Origin: Chondrilla cf. caribensis
Lineage: Eukaryota > Porifera > Demospongiae > Chondrillida > Chondrillidae
NCBI GenBank assembly: GCA_964020155.1
Contig: OZ026555.1
Location: 3,492,295-3,556,294 of the forward strand
DNA: 64,000 nt
Direction: 5' to 3'
The notes under the pieces were generated by a model. It was not told the DNA's origin and searched no databases. It worked only from the letters and a program-made list of their open reading frames with translations. The position numbers were made by a program, and so were the translations under genes. Of the stretch, positions 45,236 to 57,263 are shown in pieces; positions within the stretch are counted from its first letter, which is position 1, and each line of letters opens with the position of its first letter.

Positions 45236-46440
45236 ATCACTTTAGTTCATCATTGATGGGTACAACTACAATTGAATGCAGTGTTTTGGCTTGTACAGTA
45301 CAACCTCTCTATTAAGGACACTTTGGGACCTTGATTTTAGTCCTTATTACAGAGGTGTCCTCAATTCAGAGGTCACTTAATACAGTACAGTACTACACTG
45401 GGACACAGAATGGTGTCCTTATTACAGAGGTTTCTGCAATTCGGAGGTTTGTAATAGAGAGGTTCCACTGTATTTCAGTTTAATATACAGTTGCAGGTAC
45501 TCCCCAGGTGCCAGAGTAAAACCTTTGGCATGCAACTTCATAATATATATATAATATTATATGGCCTCTTTGACTTCAAAGGCAATTTCATTGAATGCAA
45601 TATTCCTCCTTTTCCGCGTCCATTAATTTCAGATGCAACATTTTATCCTGGATCATCCTTTCATGCTGTGGATGCATTTGACCAGTTGGAGGAAAATTGC
45701 ATGGCAGGCATGGACCCCATTCAGTGGCATCTTTTTATTAAAAGTGTCATGTTCCAAGGTATCAAACAGCTTTTTTCATCCTTTTCATGCATTTTCAACA
45801 AGCATGGAAGTTAATAGGCCTGACTGCTTCATTTCACTCTCCCAGCATTTAACAATAATTATTGCATCTTTAAGTTGATTTCAGTTTGATCTGTCCAGGT
45901 ATATCGAAATTCACATATAATAGGTAAAGTGACACAGGGGAAGGTGTGATGGTACCCAGGACATAATTTGCAAGCAAACGTTACAGAGCCATTATTAATA
46001 CCATCACCAAAAGGATCCGCATCCACAAAATTGAATATCAGCCAAGCTGCACTCTCGAATACCATATCGAGTCTATCACACAAATAATCACAGTCATCTG
46101 TCCTCTTGATAAGGTCTTTTAGTTCTCCTTGTAATCATGTGATGTCCAACTGTTCAATATGTTCTGGTGATTGAATCATACGAGCATGAAATATAGTGCC
46201 CGCGGCTTCTCTGGAGGAGGGTGATAGTATACTCTTCGTCTTTGTATGTGGTATATACATGACATTTTCTTATTTCTCTTGGACCTTCGTAAATATTATT
46301 ACAAGAAGCTTCCTGTGAGCATCTATCTATTGAATCTATTGTGCCATCATGCACCCACCCTGGTGCCATACCTGGGTCCAGTGAAAGTTCATGGAAAAGG
46401 TTAATGCTTGGAAACCTATATGTAAGCATAATAAAACTTT
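45236..46440 (-). pseudogene. Decayed inverted copy of Fic protein 1
   Basis: Minus-strand match to 21020-21950 including the last codons and 3' flank. It shares with 31030-32190 the insertion that destroys the NGR part of the Fic motif (here 'ggtattaataatggc'). It carries frameshifts and is interrupted by a MITE at 45296-45470. Confidence 0.88.
45296..45470. mobile_element. MITE, family 'ctattaaggacac', TA flanked
   Basis: 175-bp element with ends CAGTACAACCTCTCTATTA and TAATAGAGAGGTTCCACTG, flanked by TA, inserted in the Fic1 pseudogene. The close relative at 58825-58999 shares the interior 'actttgggacctt' and 'tacactgggacaca'. Confidence 0.88.
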
Positions 46441-46689
46441 AAAATGAAAAAGGACGTAGGGATAGCTAACAAGCAAAATAGGGAATGAAGGGACAAGGTA
46501 GGGATGGGTGGAATGAGAAGACCGTCGGAGTAAGAAGTACATCGGAATGAGAAGACTGTTGGCATATAACAATCCCTATATCAACAGCTGCAGACAGAAT
46601 ACTGTGTATTGCACAAGCAATTAGCTACTGCTTTTGCCTCAAGTAGCTAGCTATGTGATGTAAAACGTGTATAATTTTAAAAATAAAAA

Positions 46690-46765
46690 CCGCTCTCTCT
46701 GGGACTCGAACCAACAAAATTCTCTATAAAACCTGCCATCTGCTCACTCAGCCGTCGTAACTCAT
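46690..46765 (-). ncRNA. tRNA-like sequence, possible SINE head
   Basis: On the minus strand a B-box-like GGTTCGAGTCCC lies about 45 bases after GGCTGAGTGAGCAGA, an A-box-like string. The acceptor and T stems do not pair well, so it is not a convincing tRNA. A tRNA-derived repeat is likelier. Confidence 0.35.
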
Positions 46766-47079
46766 CGTTATATATGAAGTAAGCGAATATCCGTAATTGA
46801 ACAAAATGGCGTAAACTACTACGAGGTAGCTAGTCGCCATAATATAGTGCTGGAAATTCCACTATCGGCACATGTAGTACAATGGTAACAACAGTAGGAA
46901 AGGGCATTCTGCGCTATACAATTAAAATCTTTCATGTAAAAATCAGCTTCATAGCTCCAGCTGATACTTAGGCAGCTCTGGATAAAAAACGACAAGATAA
47001 ATCCTAATGTTTGACCATAGACCCTAGTCTGGCGTAGCCGACCCTCGAGCCGCTATTTTATTTTGTTGGGGCGCGGGAA

Positions 47080-47382
47080 CGAGAAAGAAAAATGGGGACA
47101 TTGGACTTTGAAACACAGGATGTTCCTTCAAGCTCATAAGAAATTGTCGGTACAGATGAAAAGCTTCATAGTATCTCGAAAAGGCTCAAGACTTTATCAC
47201 AAAGACCCGAATCTGAAAATTTGACTTCTGCACTGCCTTCTACCGCATGTGCACTACTCGTGAAGGCCACCTGGCATGGCTGGCACAAATCACCCATTCA
47301 AGTTGTGATCCCTCAGCCCATAGACACTCTAAACTACGGTTACGTAGTTTAGAGTGTCTATGCTCAGCCATACCCACCTGCA
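47080..47382 (+). pseudogene. Fic protein 2 remnant with internal deletion
   Basis: Matches the first about 57 codons of Fic2 (22686-22860) then jumps to the last codons (23520-23604). An early TAA interrupts it. The 44-bp palindrome at 47319-47362 sits within the tail. The sequence upstream is the 'tagtctggcgta' repeat, not the Fic2 promoter. Confidence 0.88.
47319..47362. mobile_element. 44-bp perfect palindrome with 7-bp target duplication
   Basis: Two 20-bp arms (CATAGACACTCTAAACTACG and its complement) around GTTA, flanked by CTCAGCC on each side (47312-47318, 47363-47369). Paralogues at 23580 and 32370 show the uninterrupted site. The arms match the ends of the 653-bp element at 18321-18973. 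Confidence 0.92.
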
Positions 47383-50300
47383 TGTTGAAAGGAACAGTCA
47401 TCTTGCTATACCCTTACTCTACCTCAGATTTTTAATATTGGTCTCCCTCAGGACGCCTTTGCTGTTTTAGATGCTCAAATAGCAAAGTTACTCATTTTAT
47501 TCATGTTAAAATTAATATGTATTACTTGGTTGTTGGTATATATGCTTCCTATTGGAAACAATCAACTAGTGTTCATTTTGATCATGAATACAATATTATT
47601 TGTACATACGTATGTACATACAGTACTTAGATATATAGGCCCAGTGGAATGTGCTACAATGATAAACAATTTCCTCTTTCCTGTATTATGTATGTGTTGA
47701 TCAGTTCAGAAGGAGCTATGTACATACATACATAGAGTCAGTGTTGTCTCACATACATTTGTATGTATCTAATTGAAATGAGATAAAATCAGCAATATCG
47801 CCTCATTTACATGCAATGTTATAGTATTCTGCCTAGGTCTAGGGCTAAGGTACAACGAGTGCTGACTATTTACTGAAGTTAATGCAGGTCGCATAGACAG
47901 GGTGCAAGCAAGCAAAATGTAATTATGACTATAATGAGGTGAAGGCAGTGATGGTCTCGTGTACTTGCATACCACCAGTCACTTTCTGGTGATGTGGGAC
48001 AGACTGAATAGTGGGTGTGGTGCAGTCTGTGGACAAATTTGTAAAATAAGGGACAAATTAGAGTGATTTACCCCATAGTGTAGTCTGCGGTTTCCTTTAG
48101 TATGCCTAGTTTGCTATATTGCAATTTCCTTTAATGGCATGAACAGGAAACGCACTTGTTCTTAAAGGGCTGCTATGTATTTCTCGTCTGTCCACTTTTC
48201 TAGGTTCTTTTGACCTCTGACTGTCTCCTATAGGAATATCACAACTCATGTCTTGAAATTTCCTATACACCCTTTTAGCTTATTTTTTCACCCATACTAC
48301 AGTATTATACTGTAATGTGTGCATTTATTGCACATTACCTATTTGTTCCGTGATTTCTGTGATGTGAAGGTTGTACTGATGTTATAGGTCAATGTCACAG
48401 TGGCTGTAGGTGGGCTAAAATGGTGGAGTTGGAGACTCTGTCTCTGTACCTGTTGCCATGGTGCATTTCTGTATGTATTGTTTACACACAGTAGACTGTG
48501 TCTTTCATAACCACGATTTTCTTCAAAACCACATAATCTCACGAGAAAGGTTAACTGTTCCTTGAGGTCTGAACGTACACTTATACTCCAATTAGGTGAC
48601 TGAGCCTGCCCTGTCAAAATCCAGTGAATTTTCAGCATCCCACCACTGATTTATCCACTGAACCTTTCTATATATCTGCCACAATTTCCCAATACCAATA
48701 AAATATGCATGCAGTAATGAATATCTTCATCTATACCTTCAGGTATCAGGAATCTTCAATCCATCAAAATAGCAGTGGATTAACGAGAACCCTCCGTAGT
48801 GCTATCAGCTAACATCCACCTCAGCTACTGGTATACGTATGTATAATCTTCCTTGTTTGGTTCTGAATGTTGTGTATAATTGCCCTATGTGCAGTATACG
48901 TACAAGTGAAACCTCCCCCAAGTAATGGCATTATGGAGTGATCACATCAGTGAAGCCGGTAGAATTTTACATGGACAAAAATGTCACAATTCATAATAAT
49001 TATTGTATTGTAATCAATGACAATTGCAATGCACATGCATGCACACACGTACATACATACACATGTGTACAGAGAGCTAGACATAGACACAACAACATGC
49101 ATTGGTACACACATATACATGTTTATACGTATAAATTTAGTTCCTGTGAAAATTTGTATTTTTGTCCAATGGACAATTAACTTGTACAAATCACGTGCTG
49201 TAATGTAACTGTGAATGCTTGTTTTGGTATTTAATTGTTGCTCTGGTGATCCATCCCATTGTTGCACATATTATGCTATAGGAAAACCACTAATCTACAT
49301 TTTTACAGAGTGCACAGACTCAAGGTTTAAAGTTCAAAAGTCAGTCAAGTGTGTGACATGCATGCAGGTATTACGTTTAGCATCTCCCTATTGTTCATAA
49401 TTGTCGAGTATAACAGTTGGTCAACCTAACTCTAATTAATACAGAAGTATGCATATTACAGTAGTACCTACGTACATTGACTCTACTATAACTACATATA
49501 TATCATAATAAATGTTGTAGTCTATTCATTCGTTAGTCCGTTAACGTTGACTCTACCTCGACATTAGTCTCGCATAGCCAACCATTATTCCTCCATATTT
49601 GTACCCAGTAAATAGAATGGCAGCTCAAGAGTCTGGTAACATGAGACAAACTCATTAATTAAACATACACACTCACATTATGCAGTCAGCAAGATTTCTT
49701 CATCCTTGATTCAAAACCTTACTCTTCTGTACTTGCTCATGAGACAATGATATGCAGTTTTAACTCCATGAAGTCTGTCCTAATTCATCCAATTAAGTTT
49801 TGATTAGGGCAAACACAATTGATTAATACAGTGTCTGTTGTCACGTTTTGACAGATGTTTAATGTTTGGTATACAGGTATACACATTGCATGTATGATGT
49901 CGTGTGTATGTCTTGTGAACTCCAAACAAGCATTGTTCATATCAATCAGGAATGGCCTCAAATTTGCAAATGAATTCAATTTGCAATCTGACAGTGAATG
50001 CCACATGCTACAGTACACGTATATGATTATCTTAAGTGTTGTTAGGTGAGTGGAGACCACTCAAAAGTGTATGAAATTACAATTTGGGTTTTTGTATTGT
50101 AAGAGCCTATTTTTGATTTAACCTTTCACTGCACAAGAGGATACTCATTCATGTTAACTTGACTCCAACAAGGTCTTTGTGAGGCTTTTGGTGTTGATGT
50201 ACTTGGGTCTGAATCATGTTACCCAACCAGGTGGGAGGGAGGTAATCGTATGACTGTACACCGCAAAGCATGTAGAATGGTGCATACCACATGTACAGCA

Positions 50301-50617
50301 ACACAACAGATGATTTTAGCAAATGTCTATTGAATGTCAAATCTACCTCATAGTAAGAACCCCTTAAAGACCACCTCGACATTGAGACCACCTCCGGAGC
50401 AGAACCACTTAACTAGTTGTGTGACTGGTGAATTGTGCATGTTGTTGGCTCTGACATCATTTTATTCATTCTTAAGATGACCCTAACTCTAATAATTATT
50501 ATTCAAATCTTGAATTGGGTATTTGTTGGAAAGTCCAAAGTTGTTATAATTGTATGTACTTAGACGTGTACAACTAGGACGCTGGGTATACGTGGAAGTA
50601 CATACATCTGTGTGTGT

Positions 50618-50664
<47 letters not shown>

Positions 50665-50679
50665 TGTGTGTGTGTGTAC

Positions 50680-50750
<71 letters not shown>

Positions 50751-51260
50751 ACATGTGTGTACATGTGTGTTGTGTGCATATGCATGGATCCTTTGGTTTC
50801 AGGTCCCTATGGCAGTCTGCAATCCCTATTTGTCAGTTTGTATATTCCATGTAGTGGTCACTGTGGACACCTATTAGTCTATTCCTCTTGGCAGTTTGTT
50901 ACATTATAGCGCACAACTACGATTTGCCACTCGGGTCCAGTACGTGTTCGCTTGGCTAATCATCGCCCGGGTATTATGAATGCGGAAAATACAGTACTCG
51001 AGTGTTGCGAGTGTCGAGGCGTGACATGTACCGCCAGATACGAGATTCACGTGGGCGTGGTTTGGCGCCTCCTGCTGAGAAGTGACATCCCCCGTCGCGA
51101 TTGTTGCATGTCAATTATTGGCTTCCTCCGGTGTGGCGTAATAGTGCCCTACGGTCTTCTGATATAAACCGCCGCGATTCGGACGTCGAGATAGTTTGGA
51201 AGAGGCTCGCAAGATCTTGGTCTATACTGTATTTGGATCGACATTTCCCCGTGAAGTTGG
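47383..51260. other. Intergenic DNA, no convincing gene
   Basis: 47383-48300 is a third copy of the Fic2 downstream region. About 48600-48800 resembles a decayed 'tctgccacaatttccca' MITE. A long (GT)n lies at 50617-50748, and the last 300 bases are GC-rich and may be the promoter of the next gene. Short open frames here have no recognisable pattern. Confidence 0.6.
50617..50748. repeat. (GT)n microsatellite
   Basis: Over 120 bases of GT with CGCG and ACGTA interruptions. Confidence 0.95.
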
Positions 51261-51266
51261 TTGAAG

Positions 51267-54087
51267 ATGTGTGTTCGCCTGGGAAACAAGCACCACTGCT
51301 TGACGTTCATCACAATCCTCGGAGTCATACAGATGATATGGGGCTCGCCTATCGCCGCGTTGGGTCTCTTCATCTTCTTCACGACAACCCTGGGAGCCCT
51401 TTTGTCTCCTTTCTGGGCAGGATTCACGGTGAGAATCAACCTTTTCAGTGGTCTAGTCACGATTCTATCTTGTAGTTTCTTCTCCGTTAGATCATGGTTG
51501 CTGGCTTCTTTGGAATATTCGTACGGCCTTCCCGCTCGGCTGTGATGGTGAGTTTAGTTTGTCTCCTTTTGCCACAGTGTATGTTACTCGCCATAGACTC
51601 TGTATTTGGTGTACGCACGTTGGATAAGTCCCTGTGTGTGTACGTGTGTTTGTGTGTTTCTACACACTTGGATAATATTTCAAAACAAATTTGACTATAG
51701 TATGTGACCCATTAGTAACTTCGTCCACACGTCAGCTGTGCCGCATGTGAGTGTAGGTAAAGGAATGGCGTTTTTCATCTCCATCAGTGAGGAATTCTCA
51801 TCGATGCTTGTTAGCTACTCCTGGTTTATTGTATTGATGGAATGTCTTGTAAATTCTTGTTTATTGATGTTCAAATTGCTATCCCCTTTATGGTTATAAC
51901 CGTTGCTGTGTTACATTATTTACACTTTGCTAGTCTACCAGTCACCGCCTGAAGTTGTTAATGTCACACACATATTCAAATATACACACATACTGTTACA
52001 GACACACACACACACGCACACACACACACACACACCACACACATACACATATACACATACACATACACCACACACATATACACATACACACACACACACA
52101 CCACACACACACATATACACATACACACACACACACACACCATACACACGCACACACAACACACAATACACACACACACACTGTGGTTGACCTAATGACT
52201 GTCAATCAGTCTCAGGAATGCAATCAAGACTGAAATCAATGGTTTCTGGATAGATTGAGTGTGTATGGCTTCAGCAACATATTTTGATTGCTTCTGTTTA
52301 GAACTGCAGTGATACACACTGTTCACCCGGTTTGGTAGGGAATGGAAGCACCTATTGAGAATAATGGTCTTCTGTCATGTGGAATCAGTCTTGAAGCCTG
52401 TAATTCGCAGACTTTGAATTCCACTGGGCACCCACCCATCCATCAGCAGTGCACACCTGTGCAACCGTCTTAGTGACCTGACACTGTGTGGGACTGCATG
52501 TATCAGATTTTATACAGTGAATTCTCATTAATCTGCCACCAATTTATCCACCAAACCTTTTAATCTGCCACAATTTCCCAGAACCAATATAATGTACAAG
52601 TACCAATGAATATCCAGTTGATCCGCCAAACTCTTTAATCCACCACATTCTTCAAAAACGAATTGTGGCAGATTAACAAGTATTCACTGTACTACATGGT
52701 CTATTGTCTTCTTGCTATACAGTATGTACATACGTACATCTGAATTCCTAAGACTACGTGGGATGCATACATCAACCTGTTAAGCGATTTATGTATGTGT
52801 TTACATGAATATTTGTAATTACTACATACTCCCTCTTGTAGTCATACCTATTCCTGTGTGTGTTGTAAATCCAGTGGTGTGGGATACTCTGTTTCCATAT
52901 ACTCACGTGTGGCTAACATCCTGTAAACAATGTACAGTCAGACCTCCTCGCAACAGTGCTATTTATTGTGACAATTTGTTTATCATACTATAATGCAAGG
53001 ATTCTCTGTTTGTTTGTTCGCGAACTCCTCCTTCAGTTCGCACGCGATCAACGCCAAACTCTCCAATCCTCCTTAGTGGCACCCGTGAAGTGTCCTAAGG
53101 GAGTTGGTGTTTCAGGCATTTCTTCTAGAATTCAAACGAAGCTGTGCTATATGACATGACATATGACATGTTTACTGACAAATACGCCCGTAGGACGGGT
53201 AATTCAGCTAGTATCAATAATATGTCTTGGGGCACAGATGTATTCATGTGACTGTGAGTGTATTGGTTACAATAGGAATTTGTTGATACGTAACTTTCTT
53301 TGGTAAGGTTTCTGGTGCAGTACTCCTCAGCACCAAGAACCTTCCCAGGATAAACAAGGTTACTTGAAGATATAAATGTAAACATGTAACAGCAGTGAGA
53401 AACCAAGTGAACAAGTGTGACATTGCACATACAGGAATCACAGTGCTTTGGTAATCTGTTTTGCATCACATAGCTTGACTGAGGGCTGGGACTGTTATAT
53501 TGTAGTCACTGGGTGATGTACGGGTGTTGTTTGTTTATGGAGGTAGAACCTAGTAGGTGGAGTAGGGTATCACATACACAAGTTTGTGTTAGAAGGTTAA
53601 CTACATGCTGAGAGCTTGTTATGTTGTAGTGTCAGGTATTGTGTTTGCTGTTGATGTGGTCCGAGCAAGCTTACATGAGCATTTTGTTAGTATGTAAACA
53701 GTTATTATAACAACACACAGTGGGGTTGCTAAAGTAGAACTTGCTCGGTTCAAGTTTTTTTGGGAGCTAAATTGATACACTTGTTCCTTGCGTTTGAATT
53801 ATTGATTGTTGATAAGTAAGGTTGAAGCAAGAATCAGTTTTGACCTATGCAGACGCCAACAAGCATGTGTGTACGTACCTACGTACCTGCACTGTTGTGT
53901 AATCTGTAGACATACGTACTATACGTATACTGTATGTTGTGGTACATTCCTCGTGTTATGTGTTTGTCCATACGTCCTTTTGTGTGCATTTTGTTTATAG
54001 CTATTCACATACTGTGAACACATTCAATGCACATGAAACTGAGTGTGCTCCTCATATACATATTGAATGTGTTGTGTGTGTGTGTGT

Positions 54088-54119
<32 letters not shown>

Positions 54120-56486
54120 CATATGCGTGGGTATTAATAATGATAATTAATGTAAACACATTTTGATTAATTTGATTTAATAATAGTCTTCAGATTCGAA
54201 GTGATAAACTAATCATAGTACCTGTTGATGGGAATATGATACGCACACTGAACCCATACTCAGGTTGGGTTACCTGTTTGGGTGGTTCTCCACCTATCAA
54301 GGGCCGTGAGTGAGGTGGTACTATCCTTTTTGGATGAGCTATAGACTTCCTGTCTCTGTTGTCATGGTTTACATACGTATGTGCAATCAGAAGCTCATAC
54401 CTTGGCTCAACCCACTTGAAGATCACAAGCCATTAACCTGCTTTCAGTATCTAGACCTTTGGCCTGGTCACCTTGTCATCATTGCTACTTATTCTGTACA
54501 TACGTAATAAGCGTGTATACGTACACACACTAGTATACGTACGTAGGTACTGTATGTTTGTATACTTTTCAACTTGCTGGCAAGTACACTGATCAGCACA
54601 TACTTCTATTAGTACATGTACATCATACACTCCCAAGCTTATCCATTATGTAACACAGTATTGATAAGAAGTACAGATTTGTTGTGACTGTAAGATATTA
54701 CCTACAGCCATCTTATGTACGTATTTATGGAAGGACCCTTTCTCTGCCGTCATTTTCTGTTCCTAGCATTACCTGTAACCAAATCACTCTCGTTGCAGAA
54801 AATTACATGTGCAACTATTGTACCCCTGTGTTCTTGAAATGTTTTGTGTTTCGTTGAGGTCTCAACAAACATACATGCTTGAATGCACATTTTAAGGGGT
54901 ACATGCGATTCATGCTACCACATTGATTTTACGTTCATTAGTTTTACATTTACAGGGTGCCTAGTGTAGTAGCCATTGGCTAAAGGCTTCCCCTGAATAA
55001 ATAATCTGTCCAATCCAACCCAAAAAAGTTTTGAGTGTGTTATTTCCTTGTGTTTTCACCATGTGTACAAATGACTCAATAGTGGTTTCCTGACTCTCTG
55101 TACCACTGTGTTCTCTTGTGTACTCATTAGACTTTCCTGCTAGCCATTTCTCAAAGGAGTAAAAATGCTGTCAATTCTATGAAGCTACCCCACCTTGTTT
55201 GTGTAGTTGTAGTACTTTTGGCCTACATACCATGTGTAGGATGCTCTATACATATTAGGTATTGAATTCATAGAGTATATTTGCAAAATATAGTATGTGA
55301 ATTGGTAAACTGTCACTTCTTATAGTTTCTGTCATACACACACACACACACATACACACATACATAATGCACACAGTGTTCTTTCGTGTCGGAAACGGAA
55401 CACTTTTTGTATAAACCTGTGCTTTTAGGGAAGTATTTCTGTTATAAGTTTGATTAATACACATAACATCACTGTTGTACCCTGTACATACTCACACATC
55501 ACATCACTGTTGTACCCTGTACATACATACACATCACATCACTGTTGTACCCTGTACATACACACACATCACATCACTGTTGTACCCTGTACATACACAC
55601 ACATCACATCACTGTTGTACCCTGTACACACACACACATCACATCACTGTTGTACCCTGTACATACACACACATCACATCACTGTTGTACCCTGTACATA
55701 CACACACATCACATCACTGTTGTACCCTGTACACACACACACATCACATCACTGTTGTACCCTGTACATACACACACATCACATCACTGTTGTACCCTGT
55801 ACATACATACACATCACATCACTGTTGTACCCTGTACATACACACACATCACATCACTGTTGTACCCTGTACATACACACACATCACATCACTGTTGTAC
55901 CCTGTACACACACACACATATCACATCACTGTTGTACCCTGTACATACACACACATCACATCACTGTTGTACCCTGTACATACATACACCTCACATCACT
56001 GTTGTACCCTGTACATACACACACATAACATCACTGTTGTACCCTGTACATACACACACATCTGCATATGATTTTTCACATATGTACCTTCTCTCTCTTA
56101 CATAGATTTTCGTCCACATGCTGCTGAATGTTCTTGCTCTGTTTGTGTGTTTGTTTGCCTCTCTCCTGACCGGTGTGTACTCCATCTCAAGTCAGCTCAC
56201 TGGATATCAGGAGTTCAACTCTTCTTCTCCAAATGGCACATTCCCCTGTATCTTTGCTGAAGACGTAAACCTTTTTGATGAGTCAGTGAGAACCTCTCTC
56301 CTTCCAGTTGAGAATGTCATTAGTGACTGTACGCATTTGATCGAAGTGTTCCCGTTTCTACTCTCTGTCTTCATATTGGTGGTTGTTGGTTCCCTCATCA
56401 GTCTGATCGGACTCATCACCAACATCTGTGCTCCCTGCATCGAGGAACGACGTTCAAATGTGTACTCGTGGGATATGAAAGACTAA
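51267..56486 (+). CDS. CD20/MS4A-like four-span membrane protein
   Basis: Three exons, 51267-51428, 51491-51547 and 56106-56486, all phase 0, GT-AG, giving 199 aa. I use the ATG at 51267. Four hydrophobic helices: TFITILGVIQMIWGSPIAAL, LGALLSPFWAGFTIMVAGFF, VHMLLNVLALFVCLFASLLT and FLLSVFILVVVGSLISLIGL. LGVIQ in helix 1, PFWAG before helix 2 and PSRSAVM...LN into helix 3 are the pattern of the CD20/MS4A (and TMEM176) family. The large loop between helices 3 and 4 has sequons NSSS and NGTF and paired cysteines, as expected for an extracellular loop. Family function is loosely membrane trafficking or receptor signalling; the role here is unknown. The 4.5-kb second intron is a sink of repeats. 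Confidence 0.82.
51999..52185. repeat. (CA)n / CACACCACA repeat array
   Basis: CA runs with regularly spaced CCACAC and TACACATATA interruptions, in intron 2 of the four-span gene. Confidence 0.9.
52515..52689. mobile_element. MITE, family 'aatctgccac', TA flanked
   Basis: 175 bp with ends CAGTGAATTCTCATTAATCT and AGATTAACAAGTATTCACTG, flanked by TA. Relatives are at 59214-59388, 24165-24275 (truncated) and, more decayed, 48600-48800. Confidence 0.88.
52983..53211 (+). mobile_element. Helitron-like non-autonomous element
   Basis: Starts TCATACTATAATGC after an A and ends with hairpin CCCGT-AGG-ACGGG, eight spacer bases, then CTAG followed by T. A 5' TC, a 3' short hairpin about ten bases before CTRR, and insertion between A and T without target duplication are Helitron signatures. 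About 229 bp, non-coding. Confidence 0.6.
54074..54118. repeat. (GT)n microsatellite
   Basis: GT run ending in GCGCGCGC, in intron 2 of the four-span gene. Confidence 0.9.
55470..56062. repeat. 35-bp minisatellite, about 17 copies
   Basis: Unit ACATCACATCACTGTTGTAC + CCTGTACATACACAC repeated head to tail with few changes (TACATAC/CACACAC variants), stopping about 45 bases before exon 3 of the four-span gene. Because 35 is not divisible by three and the unit lacks plus-strand stops, all three plus frames stay open; none is a gene. Confidence 0.97.
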
Positions 56487-57263
56487 TTTGTCCTCATGAA
56501 GGACTGAACACTGATCAATTTGAACATATAACACAAATGTGCCCTTACTATTGATGATGAGTGTATTGCATACATACGTAGAGTTAAAACTTTCATATTA
56601 TATCTGTTATCAGCACGCACTTGCATACAGTGTTCCTCTGGTTAACGTGTATTAATTTTTACTTCTGCTCATCATTATGTGTAGCCTTTTTAATGACATT
56701 TAGTACTTATTATTTGTGTGTAATCAGCAGTGTATTAATATTCATCTTTATGATGTGTACAAATTTATATTAATATCCTCATTTCGCTGCTTTTATGCAC
56801 GTACATACATATATATATATAGAATATGTAGCATATGCATGTTGCATGGGAGGATGAAAGGCTATATTAAGTGTGTGATGCGAACACACTTCTTTATTAT
56901 GTTTCTATCAACCCCTCAAGTGGTTGGTATGTTATATGTGAATTAATGCAGCATTGTAGCTTTGTATTTTTCATGGTCAGCAATCATGAAGTTGTCATGC
57001 TTACTATTGAAACATACCCAGCCAGGTTATAACAAATATATTGCTCCATATGTTCCTGGGTTAGTACACACTCATGGTTAGTGAGTATACTTCACTTGGT
57101 GGGTAAGTTCATTGGATTTCACTATATAGCAATATGTATTTCACTAAACGTTTCGACCACTGACGTAGGTAGCAGTCAGCTGTAATATCCATGTAAACCT
57201 CAATTAGTGAGGCTCGAGTATTATAGGGCGTGGCGATTGTGCATGTCATGTGACCAGTTCAAA

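Noticed and set aside
46690..46765. A functional tRNA gene on the minus strand
   Set aside because: A- and B-box-like strings are present, but the acceptor and T stems do not pair; kept only as a low-confidence tRNA-like repeat.
49297..49366. Possible exon between 'tttttacag' and 'gtattacg'
   Set aside because: Splice-like edges only; no protein similarity and no neighbouring exon that fits.
55470..56062. Regular repeats resembling a CRISPR array
   Set aside because: The 35-bp units are contiguous with no unique spacers, and the sequence is eukaryotic.
55450..56105. Three overlapping frames of 186-198 codons with repeated HITVVPCTYT-like peptides
   Set aside because: The 35-bp minisatellite lacks stops in every plus frame; the frames are equivalent and lie in an intron.
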